This document shows positions 15,310 to 24,288 of a stretch of DNA of 64,000 bases, piece by piece. Under the pieces are notes generated by a model that did not search any database, had not been told where the DNA came from, and saw nothing but the letters and a program-made list of their open reading frames with translations. Origin of the DNA: Chloroflexota bacterium (GTDB lineage Bacteria; Chloroflexota; Limnocylindria; Limnocylindrales; CSP1-4). Within the stretch, counting starts at the first letter, position 1. Each line of letters begins with the position of its first letter. Location of the stretch: the NCBI GenBank assembly GCA_019637815.1, contig JAHBUZ010000004.1, forward strand, positions 162,766 to 226,765. The letters run 5' to 3'. Made by a program: the position numbers and the translations under genes.

Positions 15310-16758
15310 TCAGGCGGGTCGGAAGCCCTCGTGCTCGGGTGGTGCCTCGTGGCGGATCATGAGATGCCGCGTCACGGAGTACTCCAGCAGCGACTCCTGG
15401 CTCATCTCCTTGCCGAAGCCACTCCCCTTCACGCCACCGTGCGGCGCCTCCGACGCGATGGGCAGGTGGTCGTTGACCCACGTCACGCCCACGTCCAGCC
15501 GATGGCTCACGCGCAGCGCGCGCGACACGTCACGTGTCCAGACCGATGACGCAAGGCCATACGGCGTGTCGTTGGCGAGCCGCACAGCGTCCGCCTCGTC
15601 CTCGAATGGGAGTGCCACGAGCACGGGGCCGAACACCTCGCCCTGGACGATCTCGCTGTCCTGCGCCGCGCCCACGAGCAGGGTGGGCGGGTACCACGCC
15701 CCGGGGCCGTCCAGTGGCGCGCCGCCGGTGAGCGCCTCCGCCCCGGCGTCGCGAGCCCGGGCCACGAACCCGGCGACCGCATCCCGATGCTCGCCGGACA
15801 CGAGCGGTCCGATGTCCGTCGTGGGGTCGTCCGGCGCGCCGACCCGGATGGCCGCCAGCTGCTCGCGGAGCGCATCGACGGCTTCGTCGAACCGGCCGCG
15901 CTGGATGTAGACGCGCGTCGCCGCCGTGCAGTCCTGGCCGCTGTTGTAGGTCGCGCCGAGCGCGACCGCGTGGGCCATCGCGGTGATGTCCGCGTCCTCG
16001 AACACGAGCGCCGGTGCCTTGCCACCCAGCTCCAGGGCGAGCCGCTTGACCCCGGTGACGGCACCCTCCATGACCCGTCGCCCGGTGGCCGTGGAGCCCG
16101 TCACGGTGACCATGTCCACGTCCGGATGACGGACCAGCGCCTCGCCCACGTCCACGCTGCCCGTGACGACGTTCAGCACCCCGGCCGGGACGCCCGCCTC
16201 CAGGGCGAGCCTCGCCAGCAGGAGCGTCGAACGCGGTGTCCGTGACGCGGGCTTGATGACCGCCGCGTTGCCCGCGCCGAGCGCCGGCCCGAGCTTCCAG
16301 ACCGCCATGATGAACGGGAAGTTCCAGGGCGCGATGGCACCCACCACGCCGATCGGCCGACGAAGCAGCAGGGAGGTGTAGCCCTTCGAGAGGACCCCGG
16401 CACCCGTGCCGTCCAGGGAGCGGGCGGCGCCCGCGAAGAAGCGCAGGTTGTCGATGGCGAACGGCAGCTCCCCGTCGTGCATCGTGGCCCACGGCTTCCC
16501 GCTGTCCTCCATCTCGAGGCGTGTCAGCTCGTCCGCATGCACCTCGCACAGGTCCGCGAGCCGGAGCAGCACGAGCGAGCGCTCACCGGGTGTCCGCTCG
16601 GCCCAGGCCGGCTGGGCGGCGCGTGCCGCCGCCACGGCCCGGTCCACATCCCCGGCCGTGCCATCCACGACCTCCGCTACCGGCTGCTCCGTGGCCGGGT
16701 CGATGAGGACGCGCACTGGCCCAGACCCGCGCATCTCCTGCCCATCGATGATCACCAT
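15310..16758 (-). CDS. Aldehyde dehydrogenase, aminobutyraldehyde type
   Basis: The 482-residue NAD(P)-dependent enzyme oxidises an aldehyde to the acid. It shows the cofactor region IAPWNFPFIMAVWKLGPAL, GSTATGRRV, the catalytic Glu in LELGGKAP and the catalytic Cys in NSGQDCTAATR. The last motif is typical of gamma-aminobutyraldehyde and betaine aldehyde dehydrogenases, so a role in polyamine breakdown is likely; a putrescine-type importer lies 4 kb away. The ATG follows GGAGG-CGAG. The first 7 bp overlap the end of the upstream PIN toxin gene. Confidence 0.88.
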   Translation of the reverse strand: MVIIDGQEMRGSGPVRVLIDPATEQPVAEVVDGTAGDVDRAVAAARAAQPAWAERTPGERSLVLLRLADLCEVHADELTRLEMEDSGKPWATMHDGELPFAIDNLRFFAGAARSLDGTGAGVLSKGYTSLLLRRPIGVVGAIAPWNFPFIMAVWKLGPALGAGNAAVIKPASRTPRSTLLLARLALEAGVPAGVLNVVTGSVDVGEALVRHPDVDMVTVTGSTATGRRVMEGAVTGVKRLALELGGKAPALVFEDADITAMAHAVALGATYNSGQDCTAATRVYIQRGRFDEAVDALREQLAAIRVGAPDDPTTDIGPLVSGEHRDAVAGFVARARDAGAEALTGGAPLDGPGAWYPPTLLVGAAQDSEIVQGEVFGPVLVALPFEDEADAVRLANDTPYGLASSVWTRDVSRALRVSHRLDVGVTWVNDHLPIASEAPHGGVKGSGFGKEMSQESLLEYSVTRHLMIRHEAPPEHEGFRPA

Positions 16759-17144
16759 CTCGCCTCCAGGTTCGATGCCATGGTCAGCCCGGGGATATCC
16801 GAGAAGTCGTCGACGTTGAGGGTCCACAAGGCGGCGCGTCGGCTGATGGCGTGCGCTGCGATGGCCAGATCCACCTCGCGGCCGCGTGGCCGACGGACGT
16901 CGCGATACAGACGCGCGGCCAGCCCAGCCTGCTCAGGCCCGAACGGCGGGGCCTCCTCGCTGGGAAAGAGCGCCTCCTGCACTGCCAGCTCCTCCGCCGA
17001 ACGGGGGCCACGCCACCATTCGTAGAGCACCAGCGCCGGGACGACCAGTCGTTCACCATCCTCGATGAACCGCCGCATCCGGAGGGCGGAGCGCCTGGGT
17101 CCGACGAGGCTGTCGATGAGCGCCGACGTGTCGACGACGATCAC
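16752..17144 (-). CDS. vapC: PIN-domain toxin (VapC family)
   Basis: The 130-residue protein has the PIN nuclease core: the first acidic residue in VVDTSALID, the Glu in VLYEWWRG, and REVDLAIAAHA then LNVDDFSDI near the end. VapC toxins cut RNA and are held inactive by the antitoxin encoded just upstream, here overlapping by 4 bp (GTGA). Start and stop overlap both neighbours. Confidence 0.85.
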   Translation of the reverse strand: MIVVDTSALIDSLVGPRRSALRMRRFIEDGERLVVPALVLYEWWRGPRSAEELAVQEALFPSEEAPPFGPEQAGLAARLYRDVRRPRGREVDLAIAAHAISRRAALWTLNVDDFSDIPGLTMASNLEARW

Positions 17145-17437
17145 CTTGGATCGGACGGTGCGCTGACCCGTCCGCCACCTCGTCGTGCCCGCCGTACCGC
17201 TGCCAGCTCGCGATCGACGGTCCTCGCGCTACCCGTCGAGCGTGCCGCCATCATCTCGTCGAACACGCTCAGCTGACGTCGCCGCTCCGCTTCCGTCAGG
17301 CGCCCCACCCGCTCGGCATAGTCCAGGATCGCCTCCCGCACGACCTCGCTCTTGGGCTTGCCCAACGATTCCGCGGCTTCGCGGAGGCTGCGCGATGTCG
17401 CCGCGTCCAGGCTGAAGGTCATCTTGATCGTCGCCAT
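17141..17437 (-). CDS. vapB: Ribbon-helix-helix antitoxin for the PIN toxin
   Basis: The 98-residue protein begins with MATIKMTFSLDAATSRSLRE, a ribbon-helix-helix strand and helix, followed by KPKSEVVREAILDYAER. Such antitoxins bind their own promoter and neutralise the toxin through the C-terminal part. Three GGTATGG copies overlap the start and may be the operator. The ATG at 17437 fits the domain boundary better than the longer frame upstream. Confidence 0.82.
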   Translation of the reverse strand: MATIKMTFSLDAATSRSLREAAESLGKPKSEVVREAILDYAERVGRLTEAERRRQLSVFDEMMAARSTGSARTVDRELAAVRRARRGGGRVSAPSDPR

Positions 17438-17459
17438 ACCATCACCATACCACCATACC
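17434..17459 (-). promoter_or_regulatory. Triple GGTATGG repeat at the antitoxin start
   Basis: On the minus strand GGTATGG occurs three times (17434, 17445 and 17453 in plus coordinates), the last copy overlapping the ATG. Short direct repeats here are typical of ribbon-helix-helix autoregulatory operators. Confidence 0.45.
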
Positions 17460-17519
17460 GAGACCGCACCGGACGCCACGGGTGGTACGGGGTCGCAGAC
17501 GCTCGTCCATGACGCGAGG

Positions 17520-18845
17520 TCAGGCCCGGGAGACGGTCCCCAAGCCCACTTGCTCGATGAGGTCCGCGGCGCGCGTCACGCCGTCTGCGGCTCGCACCCG
17601 CGCCGACTCTACGGCCAGCCGCTCCCGGAGTGCGGTGTCCCCGAGCAGCCGTTCGATGGCGCCGTGCATCTCCGCGTCCGTGAACGCATAGGTGGCCAGG
17701 CGCACGCCGAAGCCGGTCTCATCGACCCGCTGGGCGTTGTCGTACTGGTCCCAGAACAGCGGCAGCAGGATCATGGGCTTGCCGAAATGGAACGCCTCGG
17801 TGGTCGTGTTGTTGCCCCCGTGGGTGATGACCAGGTCCACCTGCGGGGCGATGGACGTCTGGGGCAGGAATTCCGCGCCCCACATGTTGGGCGCCAGCTC
17901 GTACTCCGCGTGCTGTGGTCCCTTGGACACGATGAACCGATGTCGGGTGCGACCGAGCACGTCGACGAGGCGACGCATGAGCTCCACGTCCGCGCTGCCG
18001 AGCGACCCCAGCGAGAGGTAGATCAGTGCGCTGTCGGCGGGACGGTCCGCGACCTCCGGAGGCAGCTCGAAGGCCGCATCGGTGGTCCGCACGCTCGACT
18101 CCAGGCGGTGCCAGGAGTCGACCAGCGGGCGGGCGTCCGTGTAGTCGAGCGACTCGGGGTAGACGTACAGGTTCAGCTGGTCCGAGGTGTGGATGAACTC
18201 GAGATCCGGCAGGGCGGGCGCTCCCTGCGCCTGGACCCAGGCATCGAAGTCCGTCCACATCGAGCGATGCGTGCGGTCGTACTCGGCCCGGAAGGTCGCC
18301 CACTCGGAGCGATCGGTGGCGGGCAGCCCGGAGTAGGCGGGCGCGATGTCCGGTCCCGGCACCTCCAGCGGGTTGCAGGACACGATGCGCACGAACGGTG
18401 CGCCGTGGGTCACGAGCGCCGGGAAACAGACCACGTTGTCCTCGACGATGACGTCCGGCGCCTGGCGCGCGAGGATGTCACGGAGCTGCGGCTCGCAGTA
18501 CTTCGCGCCATCGATGAGCGCCTGCCACGTGGGCGCCATGAACGTGGAGAGTTGGTCGATGGTCGGCTTGCGGAACTCGGGCGCGGTCTCCCGGATGAAG
18601 TCCTTCCAGAACTGGCCCGCGTCCTGTTCGCCCTGGGGCTCGTCCGCGCTCGCCTCCGGCGGCGGCGCGAGGTCCACGAGGTCCTCCACGAAACCCATCG
18701 GCGCGAGCTTGCCCTTCCAGCTCGCCTCGGCGGCGAACACGACCCGGTGCCCCCGGTCTACGAGCTTGCGCCCGATGCCCACGCAGTTGTTGGTGGGGCC
18801 ATAGGCCGATTCGGGCATGAACAGGACCGTGAGGGGCGAAGGCAT
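17520..18845 (-). CDS. GT1-family glycosyltransferase (macrolide/UGT type)
   Basis: The 441-residue GT-B enzyme has an N-terminal acceptor domain starting with VLFMPESAYGPTNN. Its donor-site signature is THGGNNTTTEAFHFGKPMIL followed by PLFWDQYDNAQRV, as in UDP-glucosyl transferases that modify small lipophilic molecules. SLGSLGSADVELM marks the linker strand. The ATG at 18845 follows AGGAGG by 4 nt. A good promoter (TTGACG-N17-TTGAAT) lies 50 bp upstream. It stands alone, so its acceptor is not suggested by neighbours. Confidence 0.87.
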   Translation of the reverse strand: MPSPLTVLFMPESAYGPTNNCVGIGRKLVDRGHRVVFAAEASWKGKLAPMGFVEDLVDLAPPPEASADEPQGEQDAGQFWKDFIRETAPEFRKPTIDQLSTFMAPTWQALIDGAKYCEPQLRDILARQAPDVIVEDNVVCFPALVTHGAPFVRIVSCNPLEVPGPDIAPAYSGLPATDRSEWATFRAEYDRTHRSMWTDFDAWVQAQGAPALPDLEFIHTSDQLNLYVYPESLDYTDARPLVDSWHRLESSVRTTDAAFELPPEVADRPADSALIYLSLGSLGSADVELMRRLVDVLGRTRHRFIVSKGPQHAEYELAPNMWGAEFLPQTSIAPQVDLVITHGGNNTTTEAFHFGKPMILLPLFWDQYDNAQRVDETGFGVRLATYAFTDAEMHGAIERLLGDTALRERLAVESARVRAADGVTRAADLIEQVGLGTVSRA

Positions 18846-18897
18846 GCGTCCTCCTGGATCGTGGCTGGGTCGGGTGTGCGGGCGGACCCGCCGCTGC

Positions 18898-18926
18898 ATT
18901 CAATCGGGCGATGCGTGACGCGTCAA
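18898..18926 (-). promoter_or_regulatory. Sigma70-type promoter for the glycosyltransferase gene
   Basis: Read on the minus strand, TTGACG (18921-18926) and TTGAAT (18898-18903) are separated by exactly 17 bp, ending 52 bp before the ATG. Confidence 0.6.
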
Positions 18927-18965
18927 GTCGACTCGTGGACCGCCTGCGGCGCGCTCCCGGCGGGG

Positions 18966-19283
18966 TCAGCGTTCGACCGAGCCAGCTCCGATGGCCGTCT
19001 CCATCGGCGTGATCCGGGCGATGCGGGTCGTCGGGCGTGACCGAGCCAGGTCGTGCGCTGCCTGAAGGTTGACCCACAGCTCCGGGGTGGTATCGAGGGC
19101 CTGGGACAGGAGCCACGCCGTCTCGGGCGTCACGCCGCGCTTGCCACGGATGAGCTCGTTGATGCGCTGCACGGGCACACCGAGATGGGCGGCGAATGCC
19201 ACCTGGGTGATGCCGAGCGGCCGCAGGAACTCCTCACTCAAGATCACCCCTGGATGGGTGGGGATCCGCTGCTCCGGGATCAT
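18966..19283 (-). CDS. higA: HigA-type antitoxin
   Basis: The 105-residue protein starts with HPGVILSEEFLRPLGITQVA, the hallmark of HigA (VapI-like) antitoxins, followed by the helix-turn-helix VPVQRINELIRGKRG and ALDTTPELWVNLQ. It represses its own operon and neutralises HigB. It lies 15 bp downstream of higB, the usual toxin-first order of this family. Confidence 0.9.
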   Translation of the reverse strand: MIPEQRIPTHPGVILSEEFLRPLGITQVAFAAHLGVPVQRINELIRGKRGVTPETAWLLSQALDTTPELWVNLQAAHDLARSRPTTRIARITPMETAIGAGSVER

Positions 19284-19298
19284 CGGCTCACCTCCTGC

Positions 19299-19589
19299 CT
19301 AGTGATAGTCCACCAGCCGCACGTCGTGGGCATCATCCCCGCTCCATCGGAAGACGATCCGCCACTGGTCGTTGACACGGATCGAGTGGAGCCCGTCCAG
19401 CTCGCCTCTGAGCCGTTCGAGGCGGTTGCCGGGCGGCGACCGAAGGTCACGGATCGCGGCGGCGGCATCGATCAGGTCCAGCCTGATGATCGCCGTCCTG
19501 AGCACATCCGGGGGCAGCCGGCGAACGCGGGCGGTCGATCTCCCGTGAAAGAGATCCTCGGCGACAGCATCACCGAATGAGGCGATCAT
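19299..19589 (-). CDS. higB: HigB-type mRNA interferase toxin
   Basis: The 96-residue RelE-fold protein has the core LRSPPGNRLERLRGELDGLH followed by SIRVNDQWRIVFRW and DVRLVDYH, as in HigB toxins, which cut mRNA at the ribosome. A strong promoter with a GGTAACC-type repeat lies immediately upstream. Confidence 0.9.
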   Translation of the reverse strand: MIASFGDAVAEDLFHGRSTARVRRLPPDVLRTAIIRLDLIDAAAAIRDLRSPPGNRLERLRGELDGLHSIRVNDQWRIVFRWSGDDAHDVRLVDYH

Positions 19590-19607
19590 CGAACCCGGAC
19601 CACGTGG

Positions 19608-19636
19608 ATCTTATCGGTTTCCCGGTTACCATGCAA
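19608..19636 (-). promoter_or_regulatory. Promoter of higBA
   Basis: On the minus strand TTGCAT (19631-19636) and TAAGAT (19608-19613) are separated by 17 bp. The spacer holds GGTAACCGGGAAACC, two related 7-bp units that could be the HigA operator. Confidence 0.6.
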
Positions 19637-19846
19637 CACCTGCGAGGGGCCCCACCCTGGGTCGGGACTCCGGGCAGTCACGCCCGATGCGCGCACGATA
19701 TCGGCGCACTCTTGCCCGCCGATCACTCGGGGATCGTGGAAGACCGAATGCAACGGATCGCTCGGGCCGTCCGAAGGTGGATCGAGGCCTCTACCTGCGC
19801 ACGTTCAGCCACAGACTCGTCTACGCACGACGTTCATACTCTGGGT

Positions 19847-20086
19847 ATGAAGACCGCCATCGCCGTCCCGGATGAGGTCTTCTGGGCCGCTGAACGGCTT
19901 GCCCGATCGTCCGGTCGCTCCCGGAGCGAGCTGTACAGCGCTGCGGTCCGGGAGTACATCGTCCGCAACGCGCCCGACCTGATCGCGGCGGATATGGACG
20001 CCCTCGTCACGGAGTCGGTCCGGGTCCGGATCGACCCCTTCGTGAACGAGGCCAGCCGGCGCATCCTCGAGGCGACCGAGTGGTGA
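19847..20086 (+). CDS. Orphan ribbon-helix-helix antitoxin (ChpI/MazE-like)
   Basis: The 79-residue protein begins MKTAIAVPDEVFWAAERLAR with RSRSELYSAAVREYI, the N-terminal ribbon-helix-helix of antitoxins that pair with MazF/PemK toxins. CATACT lies 6 nt before the ATG, so the mRNA is probably leaderless. No toxin follows: the next frame starts GTG ACC GCC just after the stop and ends after 10 codons. The toxin partner therefore seems lost. Confidence 0.7.
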   Translation: MKTAIAVPDEVFWAAERLARSSGRSRSELYSAAVREYIVRNAPDLIAADMDALVTESVRVRIDPFVNEASRRILEATEW

Positions 20087-20212
20087 CCGCCCAGGATCGC
20101 GGCTCGTCTCCCTGACTGGAGCACGCGCTGGCGCCACCAGCGCAGGGCTCACTCTGTCCCGGCGATGGCCCGCCTGACGACCCTCAGTACCGACGGATCC
20201 CAGGAAGCCCGG

Positions 20213-21310
20213 TCACTCGGAGGGCAGGACGACCGCACGCGCTGGGTCCCAGGTCAGCCCCACGGTCGCGCCGCGCTCCAGCCGCGTGGCGCCGGCCTGG
20301 GTCACGAGCACTGGCGTCTCATAGCCGGAGACCCCCACCGCGATCGTCGACGCACCACCAAGGAACTGGGTCTCGATGACCTCGCCCGTCAGGATCCGAG
20401 GTGCCCCCTCCCCCACGAGGGCGATGTGCTCCGGCCGGATGCCGAGCCACGCCGCCGTGCCGACCGCCAGCTCGCTCTCCGCCGTCGGCAGCACGCCCAA
20501 GCCTGCCACCTCCAGTCCACCGGGCGCGATCGTGCCCGGGAACAGGTCGTTGTTGCCGATGAAGCGCGCCACGAACAGGCTCCGCGGTCGCTCGTAGAGC
20601 ATCACGGGTCGGTCCACCTGCTCGATCCGACCGCGCTGGAACACGGCGATGCGGTCGGCCATGGACATCGCCTCCTCCTGGTCGTGCGTCACGACCACGA
20701 ACGTGATGCCCACCTCGTGCTGGAGGCGCTTCAGCTCCAGCTGCATCTCGCCCCGGACCTTGCGGTCGAGCGCGGAGAGCGGCTCGTCGAGCAGCAGCAG
20801 CCGGGGACGCTTCACGATCGCGCGCGCCAGCGCCACCCGCTGTCGTTGGCCACCGGACAGCTGCGACGGGCGCCGTCGCGCGGTCTCGCTGATGCCCACG
20901 ACCCGCAGCACCTCCGCGACGCGCGCCTGGACCTCGTCCTTCGGCAGGCCCTCCCGCTCGAGGCCGTACGCCACGTTCCGCTCCACGGACATGTGCGGGA
21001 ACAGCGCGTACGACTGGAACATGAGATTGACCGGTCGCCGCTCCGGCGGCAGCGCCAGCAGGTCCGCGCCGCCGAGGGTGACGCTGCCGGTATCGGGATG
21101 CTCGAAGCCCGCGAGGATGCGCAGCAGCGTGGTCTTGCCACAGCCGGACGGGCCGAGCAGTGCGAAGAACTCGTTCTGGCGGATGTCCAGCGATACGTCC
21201 ACGAGCGCGCGCACGTCACCGAACGAGCGGCTGACGCTGCGGACGGCGAGGAGCGGGGCGTCGTCCGGGGTCGGGGGCGCGCCCGTCGCGTCGTGCACTG
21301 GATCGGTCAT
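20213..21310 (-). CDS. potA: Spermidine/putrescine ABC transporter ATPase
   Basis: The 365-residue ATPase has Walker A GPSGCGKTT, signature LSGGQRQRV, Walker B LLLLDEPLSALD and VVTHDQEEAM, plus a C-terminal TOBE domain (GIRPEHIAL). LMFQSYALFPHMSV and GNNDLFPG are typical of PotA. It is the last gene of potDBCA and overlaps potC by 4 bp. The system takes up putrescine or spermidine, judged by family and by the PotD-like binding protein. Confidence 0.9.
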   Translation of the reverse strand: MTDPVHDATGAPPTPDDAPLLAVRSVSRSFGDVRALVDVSLDIRQNEFFALLGPSGCGKTTLLRILAGFEHPDTGSVTLGGADLLALPPERRPVNLMFQSYALFPHMSVERNVAYGLEREGLPKDEVQARVAEVLRVVGISETARRRPSQLSGGQRQRVALARAIVKRPRLLLLDEPLSALDRKVRGEMQLELKRLQHEVGITFVVVTHDQEEAMSMADRIAVFQRGRIEQVDRPVMLYERPRSLFVARFIGNNDLFPGTIAPGGLEVAGLGVLPTAESELAVGTAAWLGIRPEHIALVGEGAPRILTGEVIETQFLGGASTIAVGVSGYETPVLVTQAGATRLERGATVGLTWDPARAVVLPSE

Positions 21311-22185
21311 GTGTCCGCGTCCCTCCCGCCGAGCCCCGTCAGCCGCTGCGCCACGAGGACCGTCACGATGCTCACCAGCAACAGGATGGCACCCAGGGCG
21401 TTCACCTCGGGCGTGATGCCGAATCGCACCAGGGAGTAGATGACGATGGGCAGCGTCGGCGTGGCCGGTCCATCGGTGAAGAAGGCGATGACGAACTCAT
21501 CGAGCGAGAGCGTGAACGTGAGCAGCCCGCCCGCGATGATGGCCGGCATGACCCCCGGGATGGTGATGCGCCAGAAGGTCTGGAGCGCGCTCGCGCCCAG
21601 GTCCCGGGACGCCTCTTCCAGCGCGGGGTCGAGATGGCCGAGGCGCGCCCGGACGGTGGCCGTCACGAGCGCCGTGCCGAACACCACGTGCGCCAACAGC
21701 ACGGAGTGGAGGCCCAGGCTGAAGCCCAGGGTCACGTAGAGCGTCAGCAGGCCCATGGCCATCACGATGTCCGGCGCGACCGCGGGCCCGAGCGCGAACG
21801 CGTCCAGCAGACCCGACCGGACATAGCGCGCGAGCCCGATGGCGAGGAGCGTACCCAGGACGATGGACAGCGCGGTGGCACCGGCCGCCACGACCAGGGT
21901 GTTGCCGAGCGCCCCGAGGATCACCTGGTCAGCGGCGAGCTCCCCGAACCAGCGGGTGCTGAAGCCGCTCCAGCGATATGCGCTCCCGGTCTCGTTGAAG
22001 GCCATCACGACCACGACCGCGATGGGCGTGTACAGGAACACGAGCACCCCGGCGAGGACGAGCATCGGCCAGCGAGCGGGCCGGGCCCAGCGGCGGCGAC
22101 CGGCAGGCATCATGGCCGCGCCGGTCCCCTCGTCGCCCGCGCCACCGCCGGTCCGCTCGGCAGCCACCGACAGCGACTCAGTCAT
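21307..22185 (-). CDS. potC: Spermidine/putrescine ABC transporter permease
   Basis: The 292-residue inner-membrane permease has about six helices and the cytoplasmic EAA loop LEEASRDLGASALQTFWRIT followed by IPGVMPAI. FTLSLDEFVIAFFTDGP is characteristic of PotC. A Gly- and Ala-rich cytoplasmic lead of some 35 residues precedes the first helix. It overlaps potB by 8 bp and potA by 4 bp. Confidence 0.9.
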   Translation of the reverse strand: MTESLSVAAERTGGGAGDEGTGAAMMPAGRRRWARPARWPMLVLAGVLVFLYTPIAVVVVMAFNETGSAYRWSGFSTRWFGELAADQVILGALGNTLVVAAGATALSIVLGTLLAIGLARYVRSGLLDAFALGPAVAPDIVMAMGLLTLYVTLGFSLGLHSVLLAHVVFGTALVTATVRARLGHLDPALEEASRDLGASALQTFWRITIPGVMPAIIAGGLLTFTLSLDEFVIAFFTDGPATPTLPIVIYSLVRFGITPEVNALGAILLLVSIVTVLVAQRLTGLGGRDADT

Positions 22186-23065
22186 GGGACACCGGGGCGT
22201 ACCGTCGCGACAGCCGCGACTGGAGGATGAGCAGCACCAGCAGGATGCCCAGGATGGACAGGGCGAGCACGGACGCCAGCGGCCAGTTGCGGGTCTTGAG
22301 GAACTGGTCCCGGATGAGGTTGCCGATCATCACGGTCTTGCCACCGCCCAGGAGCTCCGGGATCACGAAGTTGCCGAGGCTGGGCACGAACACGAAGATC
22401 GCGCCGACCAGCGCCCCCGGCAGGGTCATGGGCAGGGTGACGGTGAGGAACACCCGGGCACGACTCGCGCCGAGGTCACGCGCCGCCTCCCGGAGCTCCG
22501 GGTCCAGCCGGTCGATGGCCACGTACAGCGGCAGGATCATGAGCGGCAGATACGCGTACAGCAGCCCCGCGATGACGGCGCCCGGCGTGTACAGCAGCTG
22601 GAGCGGCGACTCGATGAGCCCCACCCCCTGGAGCACGCCCGAGATCGGGCCCTCCGTGTTGAGCAGCACGATCCAGGCATAGGTCCGCACCAGGAAGTTG
22701 GTCCAGAACGGGAGCACGACGAGGATCAGGACCACCAGTCGCCAGCGGGGTGGCAGCCGGGCGATCGCCCACGCGGTGGGATAGCCGATGAGCACGGCCA
22801 GCAGCGTCGTGATACCGGCGATGACGACCGAGGTCGCGAGGACCCGCAGGTAGAGCGGGTCGAGGGCCCGCTCGAAGCTCGCGAACGTCACCTCCCAGCG
22901 CAGCTGGCCGAACCGGTTCGATTCCAGGAACGAGATGCCGACGATGGCGGCGATGGGCAGCAGGAACAGGACCGTCAGGTACAGCAACCCGGGTCCCAGG
23001 AGCAGCAGCCGCCCCATGCGGTCCGACCGCCCCGGGGGTACCGGCGCGGTCGGGTCCGAGGTCAT
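22178..23065 (-). CDS. potB: Spermidine/putrescine ABC transporter permease
   Basis: The 295-residue inner-membrane permease shows PFWTNFLVRTYAW, typical of PotB, and the EAA loop LREAARDLGASRARVFLTVT followed by LPMTLPG. It pairs with PotC to form the channel. It starts 25 bp after the binding-protein gene on the same strand. Confidence 0.9.
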   Translation of the reverse strand: MTSDPTAPVPPGRSDRMGRLLLLGPGLLYLTVLFLLPIAAIVGISFLESNRFGQLRWEVTFASFERALDPLYLRVLATSVVIAGITTLLAVLIGYPTAWAIARLPPRWRLVVLILVVLPFWTNFLVRTYAWIVLLNTEGPISGVLQGVGLIESPLQLLYTPGAVIAGLLYAYLPLMILPLYVAIDRLDPELREAARDLGASRARVFLTVTLPMTLPGALVGAIFVFVPSLGNFVIPELLGGGKTVMIGNLIRDQFLKTRNWPLASVLALSILGILLVLLILQSRLSRRYAPVSHD

Positions 23066-23090
23066 GGACAGGCTCGACGACGAGCCCGGG

Positions 23091-24194
23091 TCACTGGGCG
23101 GCGATCTGGTCCGCGATGTCCTGGTACAGCGCCGCGCCGTCCTCGCCGAGGTCCACCAGGCTCTCCTGCTGGAGCAGCTCGGCGGGGGTCATGGCCAGGT
23201 TCGGGAACGCCGCCAGGACCGCCGGGTCCACGGCGGCCATGGCCGGCGCGTTGGGCACCTTGTACGAGATGTTCTCGACGACCCACGAGTGGACATCCGG
23301 CCGGAGGATGTAGTCGATGAACGCGTGTGCCGCCTCCTTGTTGGGTGACGACTCGAGGATGGTCATGGTGTCCACCCACAGGTCGCTCCCCTCGGACGGC
23401 ACCACCCAGCCGACGTCGGCACCCTCGGCGATGGCGTAGTTGCACCAGCCGTCCCACGCCTCGACGAGCGCGGCCTCGCCGCTCACGAGCCGGGAATAGA
23501 ACGTGGTGTCATCGAAGGCGAGCAGGGTCGGCTTCATGGCCAGCAGGAGGTCGCGGACCTGCTCCATCTCCGCGGGGTCCGTCGTGTTCGCCGAGAAGCC
23601 GAGGGCCTTCTGGGCCGGCAGCATCAGCCAGCGCTGCGTGAACAGGGCGGTGGTCTTGCCCGAGACGCCCTCGGCGGGCGTCAGCAGGTCGTACCAGCTG
23701 GTCGGTGGCGCGTCCACCAGGTCGGTCCGGTAGCACAGGCCCGTGGTCCCCCACGCATAGGGCACCGAGTGGGTGTTGCCCGGGTCATACGCCAGCTCGT
23801 TCGCCTCCGGGTAGAGGTTCGCGATGTTGGGCACCTGGGCGTGGTCGATGGCGGCGAGGAAGCCACCCTCCGTGAGCGCCTGGGCGAACTGCCCGGACAT
23901 GAACGCCACATCGATGCCCGAGTTGCCCGCGAGCAGCTTGGCCACGACCTCCTCGTTGGTGGCGTGGTTGGTGATCGTGACCGGCACACCCGTCTCCGCC
24001 TCGAAGCGCGCGGGCAGATCCTCCGGCATGTACGCGGCCCAGTTGGAGATGACCAGGCTCTGGCCGGCGAGCGCCGGATCGGGGCTCGTGGCGGGATCCT
24101 GGGCGAGCGCCACGGACCCCGCGGTCGTGACGGCGAGGGCCGCCGTGAGACCGATGGCGATGGTGCGGCCCCCTGCCGCGCGGTGATGACGCAT
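23091..24194 (-). CDS. potD: Spermidine/putrescine-binding protein
   Basis: The 367-residue extracytoplasmic binding protein has a signal peptide (ending SVALAQ), then SLVISNWAAYMPEDLPARFE as in PotD/PotF. VPYAWGTTGLCYRTD and LVEAWDGWCNYA line the ligand cleft in this family. The ATG follows AGAGGAGCACGAATC. A candidate promoter TTGTCT-N17-GACACT lies upstream, its -35 box inside the palindrome at 24277-24288. Confidence 0.88.
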   Translation of the reverse strand: MRHHRAAGGRTIAIGLTAALAVTTAGSVALAQDPATSPDPALAGQSLVISNWAAYMPEDLPARFEAETGVPVTITNHATNEEVVAKLLAGNSGIDVAFMSGQFAQALTEGGFLAAIDHAQVPNIANLYPEANELAYDPGNTHSVPYAWGTTGLCYRTDLVDAPPTSWYDLLTPAEGVSGKTTALFTQRWLMLPAQKALGFSANTTDPAEMEQVRDLLLAMKPTLLAFDDTTFYSRLVSGEAALVEAWDGWCNYAIAEGADVGWVVPSEGSDLWVDTMTILESSPNKEAAHAFIDYILRPDVHSWVVENISYKVPNAPAMAAVDPAVLAAFPNLAMTPAELLQQESLVDLGEDGAALYQDIADQIAAQ

Positions 24195-24276
24195 GATTCG
24201 TGCTCCTCTCGTTCGGGCCCGCTCCTGGGTCCGGCGTCCCGGTCGTCCGGGGAGTGTCGCAGATCGCTAGGTCGGA

Positions 24277-24288
24277 GACAAGGTTGTC
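24277..24288. promoter_or_regulatory. Palindrome GACAAGGTTGTC, candidate operator between divergent genes
   Basis: The 12-bp dyad (GACAA-GG-TTGTC) overlaps the putative -35 box of potD on the minus strand and the TTG start of the kinase gene on the plus strand. A regulator bound here could affect both. Confidence 0.4.
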
